From assembly GCA_019351995.1 (NCBI GenBank), contig JABBOD010000006.1, forward strand, positions 24,719-88,718: a stretch of 64,000 bases of DNA, written 5' to 3'. This DNA is from Acidobacteriota bacterium. GTDB lineage: Bacteria > Actinomycetota > Actinomycetes > Actinomycetales > Microbacteriaceae. Position numbers and translations under genes: made by a program. Shown one piece after another: positions 34,264-41,926 of the stretch. A model generated the notes under the pieces. That model saw only the letters and a program-made list of their open reading frames with translations. It ran no database searches and was not told the DNA's origin. Within the stretch, counting starts at the first letter, position 1. Every line of letters begins with the position of its first letter.

Positions 34264-36258
34264 TCAGGAGCCAGAGCGGGTGCGCATGCCCTTCGGCGCG
34301 AGAGAAACAACCTCGATCAGCGTGGTGTGTTTGGGTGCGAGTCCCTCTCCGGCGGTCCGCCCGCGCAGTCGTCGACCCGCCCAGGGACGCACGTGGGTCC
34401 AGATCCACGCGGGCGTACTGATTCTGTCGATGCGGGTTTCGGGGGCATCGTCGTGCATCAGAGCATCGAGCGCGCCGAGGGCGGATGCTCCGGGAACCCC
34501 GAGAGCTGCCGCCGCCCGGTACGACAGCACCCGGTGCCCATAGGCGCTCAGGTGAACGCGATCGGCTGCCCACATCCGTTCGTCGACGCGATCGGGATCC
34601 TGGGTGAAGTCGAGCAGCTGAGCACCCGTTTCCGCGGCGACCCGGTGCAACTCGGTCGCGAGCTGCACGGTCAGCCGGTTGAGAGCGCGAAGGCCCGGCC
34701 ACGGCGCGATGAACGGGGTGACGACCAGCACGTCGGCCCCGGAGTCACGGAGACGACGGATACCCGCTCCCAGTCGGTCGGCGATCAGCGCGGGAGACGC
34801 CCCCCGGCGGGACAGATCGTTGGCGCCGATCAGCAAGGTCACGAGGTCGGCACGCAGGGCGATGGCGTGCGGGATCTGCCGGTCCAGCACGTCACCGACG
34901 GTGCGGCTGCGAACGGCGAGATTCGCATACCGCAGGCGAGCCGGGCGATCGCCGCCCTGGACGAGGAGCATCGACAGCCGGTCCGCCCAGCCACGCACCT
35001 GCCCGGGCTCCTGCCGGGAGTCATCGCACAGGCCCTCGGTCAGCGAGTCTCCGATGGCGACATAGCGCTTCCACCGCGTGCGCACAGTGGGCTCGTCCGG
35101 CGCCGCGAGAGCTCCGGTCAGGATCGATGCCGACGCAGTGCCCTGCTGCACCGCGATCGCGTCCCGGTAGTGGCCGATCAGTTCGTCCCCCAGGCGCGCC
35201 CACGTCCGGTGCGAGACGGAGTCGCGCGCCGCAACGGAAAACGCGCGACGTTTGGCAGGATCGCCGACCAGGTCGATCACCCGATCGCGCAGCTCCGGGA
35301 GGTTGCCGGGCGTATACACCCATCCGGTGCGACTGTTCTGCACCAGATCCAGAGGACCGCCCCGGCCGGTCGCCACAACGGGCACGCCGCTGGCGAGCGC
35401 CTCCTGAATGGTCTGGCAGAAGGTCTCGTTCTCGCCCGGATGCACGAACAGATCGAAACTCGCGACCGCCTCCGCCAGCTCGTGACCACCGAGGAAGCCG
35501 AGGAACGCGGCATCCGGAAGCATCTTCTGCAGGGCGCCACGGCTCGGTCCGTCCCCGACGATGACGAGCTTGGTGTTCGGCAGATCCGCAATCGCCTGCA
35601 GGTCCTCGACCTGCTTCTCGGGAGCGAGCCGACCCACATAGCCGATGATCGTCTCGGCGTTGGGCGCGACCCGGCGCCGCCACTCCTCGCTGCGACGCTC
35701 GGGTCGGAAGCGTTCGCCATCGACCCCGCGTGCCCACAGCTTCAGGCGGTCGACACCGGCATCACGAAGCTCGGAGATCGAGGCGGATGAGGGCGCGAGG
35801 GTCAGGGTGGCGCGCTGGTGGATGCGCGCGACATGCTGCGCGAGCACCGGCTGCGCGGCGGGCAGACCGTAGCGCTCCGCATAGCCCGGGATGTCGGTCT
35901 GGTAGATCGCGACCGTGGGGATCCCGAGACGGTCGGCTGCCCGCAGACCCTGCCAGCCGAGCACGAACGGAGAGGCGAGGTGCACCACGTCGGGAGCGAA
36001 ATCCCTCAACATGCCCGACAACGAGGCGGCCCGGGCGAAGGTGAGACGCACCTCCGGATACGACGGCAAGCCCACCGAGCGCAGGAGGGAGAGTTCGGAA
36101 CCGTGTGGTCCGACGGAGGCCTCATCGCGGCTGGCGCGCGGGGCGATCACCCGGGTCTCGTGCCCGTTCACCTCGAGGTGCCGCAGCACCTGCAGAAGTG
36201 AATGGGTGACCCCGTTCATGTGGATGAGCGACGATTCCGCGAACAAGGCGACTCTCAT
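34264..36258 (-). CDS. GT4 glycosyltransferase - SGNH hydrolase fusion
   Basis: 664 residues. Residues 1-~380 are a GT-B glycosyltransferase of family 4, close in pattern to actinobacterial alpha-mannosyltransferases: RVALFAESSLIHMNGVTHSL at the N-terminus, YVGRLAPEKQVEDL, then HPGENETFCQTIQEALASG with the E-x7-E signature. Residues ~410-620 are an SGNH/GDSL hydrolase: block I AIGDSLTEG, block III IGANDLS, and block V DRVHLSAYGH with Asp and His. The C-terminal ~50 residues are basic. Start ATG 36258 fits the GT N-terminus; the longer frame to 36387 is not homologous. Plausibly it glycosylates and (de)acylates one lipid or polysaccharide. Confidence 0.85.
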   Translation of the reverse strand: MRVALFAESSLIHMNGVTHSLLQVLRHLEVNGHETRVIAPRASRDEASVGPHGSELSLLRSVGLPSYPEVRLTFARAASLSGMLRDFAPDVVHLASPFVLGWQGLRAADRLGIPTVAIYQTDIPGYAERYGLPAAQPVLAQHVARIHQRATLTLAPSSASISELRDAGVDRLKLWARGVDGERFRPERRSEEWRRRVAPNAETIIGYVGRLAPEKQVEDLQAIADLPNTKLVIVGDGPSRGALQKMLPDAAFLGFLGGHELAEAVASFDLFVHPGENETFCQTIQEALASGVPVVATGRGGPLDLVQNSRTGWVYTPGNLPELRDRVIDLVGDPAKRRAFSVAARDSVSHRTWARLGDELIGHYRDAIAVQQGTASASILTGALAAPDEPTVRTRWKRYVAIGDSLTEGLCDDSRQEPGQVRGWADRLSMLLVQGGDRPARLRYANLAVRSRTVGDVLDRQIPHAIALRADLVTLLIGANDLSRRGASPALIADRLGAGIRRLRDSGADVLVVTPFIAPWPGLRALNRLTVQLATELHRVAAETGAQLLDFTQDPDRVDERMWAADRVHLSAYGHRVLSYRAAAALGVPGASALGALDALMHDDAPETRIDRISTPAWIWTHVRPWAGRRLRGRTAGEGLAPKHTTLIEVVSLAPKGMRTRSGS

Positions 36259-36417
36259 GGGTCCATGGTCGCGGTCGATGACAGGCCGACGCACCGACCG
36301 GCGGACGCGGTGCCAAGGATTCACCCAGGATCCGCCTGCCGTTCCCCCGCTCGTTTTTTCGCGGACGCGGCGTCGCCGGGCGTTCATCTGCCCGGGAGCA
36401 CCAGCGGGATCGGACGG

Positions 36418-37065
36418 TTACGCCGTCGGGATGGCCGCCGCGATCTCGGCCGGGATTGCGGGGCAGGCGTCCGAGAGTGCGTACCAGGCGAGGCGGTTGG
36501 TCACAACCACGTGGTCGTACGGACTCCACGGCGTGTGAGCCCGCAGCAGCGCCTCGAAGCTCTGGCGGGAGGGCGGCAGGCTCACGTCGAAGCCGTGCGC
36601 AATCAGACACGGACGCAGCACGGTCAGATCGTAGCTGTAGAGCTGGTGGGCATCTTTCATGGGCAGCCGCAGCATCCGATCGTCCACCGGCGTCTGCGCA
36701 CGGCAGGCGTCGATGATCTGGCCGGACTCGACCTCGTTCGGGTGCGAGCCGCTCCCGATGATTTGATACTCGACGCGGCTCGTCGGCAACGGTCCCGCGT
36801 TCACCGCGAGCTGCCCGTAGCTTGCTTTGCCCGCACACTCCTTCATCTGCTGCGGGAACTGATCGAGGGTCCACAGCTGCACCCACGGGATGGTGGCACC
36901 GACCGGACCGGCCCCACTATCGCCGCCCGCCGCCTGGACAGCTTGCTGTTCGACTCGGTTCGGAACGACGCGGGCGGGGGGCGAGACGGCGGTACACCCG
37001 GTGAGTGCGACCGCGAGGGCGACCGCCGCGGCAGCGATCGCCGAGACACCGACGTGAGGCCTCAT
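36418..37065 (-). CDS. Four-cysteine secreted lipoprotein, paralog B
   Basis: 215 residues. Signal peptide MRPHVGVSAIAAAAVALAV (shortened) with lipobox LTGC. Shares with paralog A the motifs WVQLWT, YDLTVLRPCLIAHG, PPSRQSFE, TPWSPYDHV and ALSDACPAIP, and the same four cysteine positions. I chose ATG 37065, which overlaps the stop of paralog C (ATGA); the frame extending to 37314 lies inside paralog C. Function unknown. Confidence 0.75.
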   Translation of the reverse strand: MRPHVGVSAIAAAAVALAVALTGCTAVSPPARVVPNRVEQQAVQAAGGDSGAGPVGATIPWVQLWTLDQFPQQMKECAGKASYGQLAVNAGPLPTSRVEYQIIGSGSHPNEVESGQIIDACRAQTPVDDRMLRLPMKDAHQLYSYDLTVLRPCLIAHGFDVSLPPSRQSFEALLRAHTPWSPYDHVVVTNRLAWYALSDACPAIPAEIAAAIPTA

Positions 37066-37661
37066 CCGACGGCCGATGTGGGGGTTGGGGTGGGGGTCGG
37101 CGTCGGCGTCGGCGAGGCGAGATAGTCCGGGATCGCCGGGCAGTCGCGCCGCGACTCGAGGTACTGCACCTCGGTCATCGAGGCTCGAGCCACGTAGTAC
37201 GGGTCGATTTTCAGCGGATCCCCGCTCATGAATGCCGCCCTCGACGGAGTCGGTCCGATATCGATCCCGTGCCGCCGGAAGCACGGCCAGAGCTGGGTGA
37301 CCGAGTACTTCCACAGGAGCAGGAGCTGTCCCGAGTCCGTCGGATAGCTCGGAAGCCGACCCATCGACACGGTCAGACAGGAGAGCAGAGCCAACTCCGT
37401 CGCCGACTGGGGGGCGCCCGAAATCTGCGTGGACGACGCCCCGATCCGCACGTGCAGCCCCTGCGCGTCCCGCCAGATCGCGGTCACCGGCGCGGAGCTA
37501 CCGAGCCCGACACTCTGCTCGCAGCCGGCGACGACGACCGTGGGGATCCCGAGAGGGAGGCGTTGAGACCTCGAGTTCCCGCGTGGGGGCGAGGCGATGC
37601 ATCCGGCGAGAAGCAGCACGACGGCCACAGCGCCGGCGATAACACCGATGCGCCGCACCAT
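37062..37661 (-). CDS. Four-cysteine secreted lipoprotein, paralog C
   Basis: 199 residues. Lipobox LLAGC (Cys21). More divergent member of the family: LWPCFRRHGIDI, PTPSRAAFM, KIDPYYV and SRRDCPAIPDYL align with paralogs A and B, again with four mature cysteines. The C-terminus is a run of Pro-Thr dipeptides coded by a G/T-rich repeat at about 37078-37113. Translationally coupled to paralog B, suggesting the two act together. Confidence 0.75.
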   Translation of the reverse strand: MVRRIGVIAGAVAVVLLLAGCIASPPRGNSRSQRLPLGIPTVVVAGCEQSVGLGSSAPVTAIWRDAQGLHVRIGASSTQISGAPQSATELALLSCLTVSMGRLPSYPTDSGQLLLLWKYSVTQLWPCFRRHGIDIGPTPSRAAFMSGDPLKIDPYYVARASMTEVQYLESRRDCPAIPDYLASPTPTPTPTPTPTSAVG

Positions 37662-37857
37662 CTGCCCATCAGATCACACTGGATGCCAAAACGCTCCCTC
37701 GAATGAGGCTGACCCCCTCACTGGTGACAATCCACGGTGCTCACGGTCGCGAACCCATGACAGAGAGGAATGAGAAGCAGCTATCGGGGAGTGACAGGCT
37801 GCGACCTCCATCGGGGAAACTCCATCCGCCCAGCTACCCGGGCGTGCCAGGAGACAG
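37662..37857. other. Intergenic region before the SRPBCC gene
   Basis: The 280 bp between paralog C and the SRPBCC gene contains no gene I can support; its notable element is the long inverted repeat at 37858-37898. Confidence 0.5.
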
Positions 37858-37898
37858 CCCGGTACCGGATCTCGTCGGGGGAACGATCCGGTACCGGG
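37858..37898. repeat. Perfect inverted repeat, 14-bp arms
   Basis: Left arm CCCGGTACCGGATC (37858-37871), 13-base spacer, right arm GATCCGGTACCGGG (37885-37898). Each arm also contains the self-palindrome CCGGTACCGG, so the site holds two identical palindromes about 27 bp centre to centre. It lies 44 bp before the SRPBCC start. Either a double operator or a strong hairpin. Confidence 0.85.
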
Positions 37899-37941
37899 AA
37901 TCCCCGGTTCGCTGGTCAGCCCGATGGGGTTGAATGAGCGC

Positions 37942-38415
37942 ATGTCCACCCACCCCGATCCGATCCCGATCGATGGCATCACGATCGTGCGGGAGTTCGA
38001 CGCCCCCATCGATCAGGTCTTCGACGCCTGGATCACACCGCGGCGCTTCGCGGTGTGGTTCGGGGCGGACAACGGCGAGATCCCGCTCGAATCGGTCGAA
38101 CTCGACGCGAGACCCGGCGGCGTCTGGAAGGCGACGATGTTCGCCGGTCCCGAGCGCCACGAGATCCATTGGATCGGCGAGTTCGTCACCGTGGATCGTC
38201 CGAGCACGCTGGTCATCGCCATCACCGACGGATCCCCCGCCGACGGCTACGGCTACCTCACCGTGCTGCTCGACGAGGAGGCAGGGCAGACCCGGATGAC
38301 CTTCCACCAGGGCGGGGGGCACCTGCCAGCCGAGGCGCTCGAGCAGGCGACGGCAGGATGGCAGAGCTTCTTCGAGGTGCTCGCCGAACTTCTCCGCGAA
38401 GCGGCACTGGACTGA
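37942..38415 (+). CDS. SRPBCC (AHSA1-type) domain protein
   Basis: 157 residues. Opens with IVREFDAPIDQVFDAWITP, continues with RPGGVWKATMFAG and WIGEFVTVDRP, and ends in a helix WQSFFEVLAELL, which is the AHSA1/SRPBCC helix-grip layout for hydrophobic ligands. ATG 37942 matches the family's N-terminus better than ATG 37924, which is in the same frame. Function unknown; such genes often sit beside an ArsR regulator, which is absent here. Confidence 0.82.
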   Translation: MSTHPDPIPIDGITIVREFDAPIDQVFDAWITPRRFAVWFGADNGEIPLESVELDARPGGVWKATMFAGPERHEIHWIGEFVTVDRPSTLVIAITDGSPADGYGYLTVLLDEEAGQTRMTFHQGGGHLPAEALEQATAGWQSFFEVLAELLREAALD

Positions 38416-38455
38416 CGCCCCACCAGCGCTGCCAGCAATCTCGTGGAGGCTGTTT

Positions 38456-38461
38456 TAGCCT
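38456..38461 (+). promoter_or_regulatory. Leaderless -10 box, trxA
   Basis: TAGCCT, six bases, then ATG 38468. Confidence 0.5.
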
Positions 38462-38467
38462 GGACCC

Positions 38468-38890
38468 ATGTCAACCGTGGAACTGACCGAGCAGACCTTC
38501 GAGAGCACCGTGCTGGGAGACGGCATCGTGCTCGTCGACTTCTGGGCAGAATGGTGCGGACCGTGCAAGGCCTTCGGCCCGATCTACGACGCCACCTCGG
38601 CCTCGAACGAGGACATCGTGTTCGGCAAAGTCGACACGGACGCCAACCAGCAGTTGGCCGGTGCCATGGGCATCCAGGCGATCCCCACGCTGATGGCCTT
38701 CCGCGATGGCATCGGCGTCTTCTCGCAAGCCGGTGCGCTCCCCCGTCCGGCGCTGGAAGACCTGATCAGCCAGGTGCGAGCCCTCGACATGGATGCCGTC
38801 AGAGCCGACATCGCCGCCAAGAAATCCGAGGTCGAGCAGTCGGCGGCCGAGCAATCAGGGGCCGAGCAATCGGGAGCCGAGCGGGCCTGA
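38468..38890 (+). CDS. trxA: Thioredoxin
   Basis: 140 residues. Active site FWAEWCGPCKAFGP (CGPC) and cis-proline in QAIPTLMAFRDG. No signal peptide, hence cytoplasmic. Typical thioredoxins end near residue 110; this one adds ~30 residues ending in three copies of an AEQSGAEQ-like unit coded by 15-base repeats at ~38839-38883. Leaderless start. Confidence 0.93.
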   Translation: MSTVELTEQTFESTVLGDGIVLVDFWAEWCGPCKAFGPIYDATSASNEDIVFGKVDTDANQQLAGAMGIQAIPTLMAFRDGIGVFSQAGALPRPALEDLISQVRALDMDAVRADIAAKKSEVEQSAAEQSGAEQSGAERA

Positions 38891-38906
38891 GGCCCGCGGC
38901 GAGGAC

Positions 38907-39337
38907 ATGAGCGGCCTCGACGACCTCTTTGCCGACGCGGCCGGACTCACCGACGCGTCGCGAGAAGGCGCCCTGGATCTCGCTGCTCCCTCCCGAAAGC
39001 TGGGCATGCTGGCGTTCACGCTCGGGCTTCTCGCGTTCGTCGCTCAGCTCGGAAGCGTCGCGACCGGCATCGCCGTGATCGGGGTGCTGTCGCAGACTCT
39101 TGGCGACCCGAGCTCTCAGATCGGCGATATCGGCTGGGTGTTTCCCTACGAGGTCACCGTCCTTATCGGCGGTCTGGTGCTGGGACCCGCCGGAGTGATC
39201 GTCGGGATGACCGCGGCGCGACGGCGTCGTGGCCCGAGATTCGGCATCCTCCGCGCGCGGTCTTCGGCGGCCTCGCGCTGGCGACTGATCTGCTGGTCAT
39301 CGTCATCGTCATCGTCGCAGGTGGATTGCCGGGTTAG
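38907..39337 (+). pseudogene. Membrane protein gene with apparent frameshift
   Basis: The frame opens at ATG 38907 behind GAGGAC: a ~35-residue acidic head, two membrane helices (MLAFTLGLLAFVAQLG; VTVLIGGLVLGPAGVIVGM) and RRRRGPRFGIL. Around 39245-39265 the hydrophobic signal jumps to the next frame, which reads VFGGLALATDLLVIVIVIVA (20 residues) and ends with TAG at 39335-39337. The first frame instead continues into a serine-rich tail to 39389. A one-base deletion or sequencing error at a GCGCGCG run would explain this. Family unknown; three-helix membrane protein. Confidence 0.6.
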
Positions 39338-39768
39338 CGCACCGCCCCCATCAGCAGCTCGACCCGATACCTGCCGGACTTCTCGGTGATCCGCACCGGG
39401 ATCCGAGCCTTCCCGACCGTGTCATCCAGCCGTCGCAGGGTCTCGTCGACCACGGATTCCAGCCCCCGAGGGACGGACCCCACCGGTCCGCTGACCCGCC
39501 GTCCCGTGAATATCCGGACCTCAATCGGCTCGTCGGTGCGCTCCTGCGCGATGGAGCGCGGCGAAATCGCGGTCTCGAACTCGCTCTCGCCGGTTTCGAC
39601 GATGGTGCGCAACTCGTCCTGGTACCGATCGCTCCCGGCCAACACCATCGTGATGCCCTTGTTGCGCGCCTTCAGCCCGAAACTGTAGTCATTGAGGTGG
39701 CCCATCCCTCGGTCGGACTTCGGGAATGACTCATCGGTACCGCGACGGTTGCTGGTGAACAGGCCCAT
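39334..39768 (-). CDS. Conserved hypothetical protein
   Basis: 144 residues, soluble, no signal or membrane segment. N-terminus MGLFTSNRRG is positively charged; middle DRYQDELRTIVETGESEFETAI and the C-terminus RVELLMGAVR look like an alpha/beta domain, but I do not recognise it. Start is leaderless: TAGGCT, six bases, ATG 39768, where the TAG of the box is also the stop codon of the upstream aldo/keto reductase gene. Confidence 0.65.
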   Translation of the reverse strand: MGLFTSNRRGTDESFPKSDRGMGHLNDYSFGLKARNKGITMVLAGSDRYQDELRTIVETGESEFETAISPRSIAQERTDEPIEVRIFTGRRVSGPVGSVPRGLESVVDETLRRLDDTVGKARIPVRITEKSGRYRVELLMGAVR

Positions 39769-39774
39769 CGTGCG

Positions 39775-39780
39775 AGCCTA
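39775..39780 (-). promoter_or_regulatory. Leaderless -10 box overlapping a stop codon
   Basis: TAGGCT, six bases, then ATG 39768; its first three bases are the TAG stop of the aldo/keto reductase gene. Confidence 0.5.
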
Positions 39781-40749
39781 GAACCCGCTGACGTCGCGCG
39801 GGGTGTAATGCTCCTCGAGCCGCGCGATGTCGGCCTGGCTGAGTTCCAGGTCGACGGCGGCGATCGCGTCGGCCAGGTGGTGTGGCTTCGTCGCTCCCAC
39901 GATGGGTGCGGTCACCACCGGGCGCTGCAGCACCCAGGCCAGTGCCACCTGGGCGACGGGCACGCCGTGCTCGGCGGCAACCGAGGTCACGGCATCCACG
40001 ATCTGGTGGTTGGAGTCCTCGTGGTAGAGCTTCGCGAGCACCGCGTCGGTGCCGGTGCGCGAAGTCTCGGTACCCCACGGCCTGGTCAGGCTGCCACGCG
40101 CAAGCGGGCTCCAGGGGATGACCCCGACACCCTGGTCGAGACAGAACGGATGCATCTCCCGCTCCTCCTCGCGCTGGAGCAGGTTGTACTGGTCCTGCAT
40201 CGAGACGAAGCGCGTCCAGCCGTTCACGTCGGCGGTGTACTGCGCTTTCGCGAACTGCCATGCCCACATCGAGGAGGCCCCGATGTAACGCGCCTTGCCC
40301 GCGCGGACGATGTCGTGCAGAGTCTCCATCGTCTCCTCGATGGGGACCAGGGGGTCCCAGCGATGGATCTGATAGAGATCGATGTAGTCGGTCCCGAGCC
40401 GACGCAGGCTGTCGTCGACCGCGGTCAGGATGGCCGCCCGGCTGAGGCCGCCGCCCTTCGCACCCGGGAACATCCGGCCGTGCACCTTGGTGGCGATCAC
40501 GACCTGATCACGGGTCGCGAACTCCCTCAGCAGCTGTCCGGTGAACTCTTCGCTCGACCCGAGGGAGTAGACATTCGCGGTATCGAAGGTGGTGATCCCG
40601 GCCTCAATCGCCTGCCGGAAGAACGGACGGCTCTCGTCGATCCCCATGCTCCACGCGTGTGTGCCGAGGCCGGACTCGCCGTAGCTCATGCAGCCCAAGA
40701 TGATGCGAGAGACCTGGAGCCCACTTGACCCGAGTCGAACAGTTTCCAT
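39778..40749 (-). CDS. Aldo/keto reductase
   Basis: 323 residues, full-length barrel. Catalytic Asp/Tyr in FDTANVYSLGSSEE, Lys in VIATKVHGRM and His in IDLYQIHRWD. Nucleotide-binding region near the C-terminus: PIVGATKPHHLADAI. Pattern close to the YajO/AKR11-13 groups. Leaderless start. Only ~25% similar by eye to the AKR at 26434, so not a recent duplicate. Confidence 0.92.
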   Translation of the reverse strand: METVRLGSSGLQVSRIILGCMSYGESGLGTHAWSMGIDESRPFFRQAIEAGITTFDTANVYSLGSSEEFTGQLLREFATRDQVVIATKVHGRMFPGAKGGGLSRAAILTAVDDSLRRLGTDYIDLYQIHRWDPLVPIEETMETLHDIVRAGKARYIGASSMWAWQFAKAQYTADVNGWTRFVSMQDQYNLLQREEEREMHPFCLDQGVGVIPWSPLARGSLTRPWGTETSRTGTDAVLAKLYHEDSNHQIVDAVTSVAAEHGVPVAQVALAWVLQRPVVTAPIVGATKPHHLADAIAAVDLELSQADIARLEEHYTPRDVSGF

Positions 40750-40755
40750 GATTCG

Positions 40756-40761
40756 ACGCTA
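40756..40761 (-). promoter_or_regulatory. Leaderless -10 box, aldo/keto reductase
   Basis: TAGCGT, six bases, then ATG 40749; within the gap after the dienelactone hydrolase gene. Confidence 0.5.
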
Positions 40762-41490
40762 CTCCCCCAGATTCGCGGCCAGGAACTCGAGCGAGCGGCT
40801 CCAGGCATCGCCAGCGGCTGCCGGATCGAAGGTGCGCGGGTTGGTGTCGTTGAAGAAGGCGTGGCCCGCATCCGCATAGATCTTGGCGGTGAAGTCGACC
40901 CCGGCATCCGTCATCGCCGCCTCGATGCCGGGCAGCCCATCGATGAGCGGAGTGTCGGTCTCGCCGTAGAAGGCCAGGACGGGGCACCGAATGCTGCCCA
41001 CCTCGCCCGGCTGCGCTCCGCCGTAGAAGGGCACAGCCGCCTTGACGCGGGGGTCGGCCTCGGCCAGGGCGAACGAGTACGAACCGCCGAAGCAGAAGCC
41101 CAGCACGCCGACCTTGCCGTCGATGCCCGGTTCGGTCTCGAGGGCATCGACGATCGCCGTCAGTTTGGTGACCGCGGTCGCGGCGAACTCCGGCGAGCGC
41201 GACTGGCCGAACGCCTCGCGCAGACGCGGCTGGTTGGCGGTGCGCTTCTCCTCGTCGGGCTCGTTCATCATGGCGAAGAGCTCGAGGCCGATCTCGGGGG
41301 TGACGCCCACATCCGACAGCAGATCGGGGGCGAACACCAGGTAACCCTCGGCGGCGTAGCGGTCGGCAACATCCTTGATGTGGTCGACGAGACCCCAGAT
41401 CTCGTGGATGACGATGAGCGCGCCCCTCGGCTCGCTCGGCGGGTCGGCGCGATAGAGGGTGACGCCGTTGACGGTCTGCATCGATGACAT
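40759..41490 (-). CDS. Dienelactone hydrolase family protein
   Basis: 243 residues. Alpha/beta hydrolase with cysteine nucleophile in GVLGFCFGGSYS, Asp in FYGETDTPLI and His in ADAGHAFFND. N-terminal VIVIHEIWGLVDHIKDVADR (the HE-x-x-G-L element) is typical of carboxymethylenebutenolidase-like enzymes. Physiological substrate unknown. Leaderless start ATG 41490. Confidence 0.92.
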   Translation of the reverse strand: MSSMQTVNGVTLYRADPPSEPRGALIVIHEIWGLVDHIKDVADRYAAEGYLVFAPDLLSDVGVTPEIGLELFAMMNEPDEEKRTANQPRLREAFGQSRSPEFAATAVTKLTAIVDALETEPGIDGKVGVLGFCFGGSYSFALAEADPRVKAAVPFYGGAQPGEVGSIRCPVLAFYGETDTPLIDGLPGIEAAMTDAGVDFTAKIYADAGHAFFNDTNPRTFDPAAAGDAWSRSLEFLAANLGE

Positions 41491-41496
41491 ATCCGG

Positions 41497-41502
41497 ATGC
41501 TA
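41497..41502 (-). promoter_or_regulatory. Leaderless -10 box, dienelactone hydrolase
   Basis: TAGCAT, six bases, then ATG 41490. Confidence 0.5.
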
Positions 41503-41534
41503 CGCCACGATGGTGACGCGTCACCCAGCTGCTC

Positions 41535-41699
41535 TCAGCGGCCGCGTTGCTCCAGCCATTGCTGGTGGTCGCGAAGTGCCCGGCGCACCGCGGAACGGAT
41601 GATCGCCCAGGTGATCCAGAGCGAGAGCGCGAGAATGCCGGCGTAGATCACGATGATGATGATGATGCCGATCAAGCCGAAGGACGGGAGGCTGGTCAT
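41535..41699 (-). CDS. Small single-pass membrane protein
   Basis: 54 residues. One long hydrophobic helix near the N-terminus (GLIGIIIIIVIYAGILALSL) and a basic, Gln/Arg-rich cytoplasmic tail ending WLEQRGR. ATG 41699 has GGAG seven bases upstream; an in-frame ATG at 41708 would add three residues. No family recognised. Confidence 0.65.
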   Translation of the reverse strand: MTSLPSFGLIGIIIIIVIYAGILALSLWITWAIIRSAVRRALRDHQQWLEQRGR

Positions 41700-41926
41700 G
41701 GTCTCCATCGTGGCGCCCCGAGAGATTCTCGGCTTCTCGGCGCGCCGACACGGATCACGACACGGCCGAGAGCGGCGTGGCCGATTCCGGAGTCCAACGA
41801 GCTCGACACCCATTCCTCCGGCGTGACCCCGCGGACCGCGATGCCGCACCGACCGCGCGCCGCCCACCAGAAGGCGACGCGCTGACCTATCGTCATATGA
41901 CCCTGTCGTCCATTCGAAAGCCGCTC

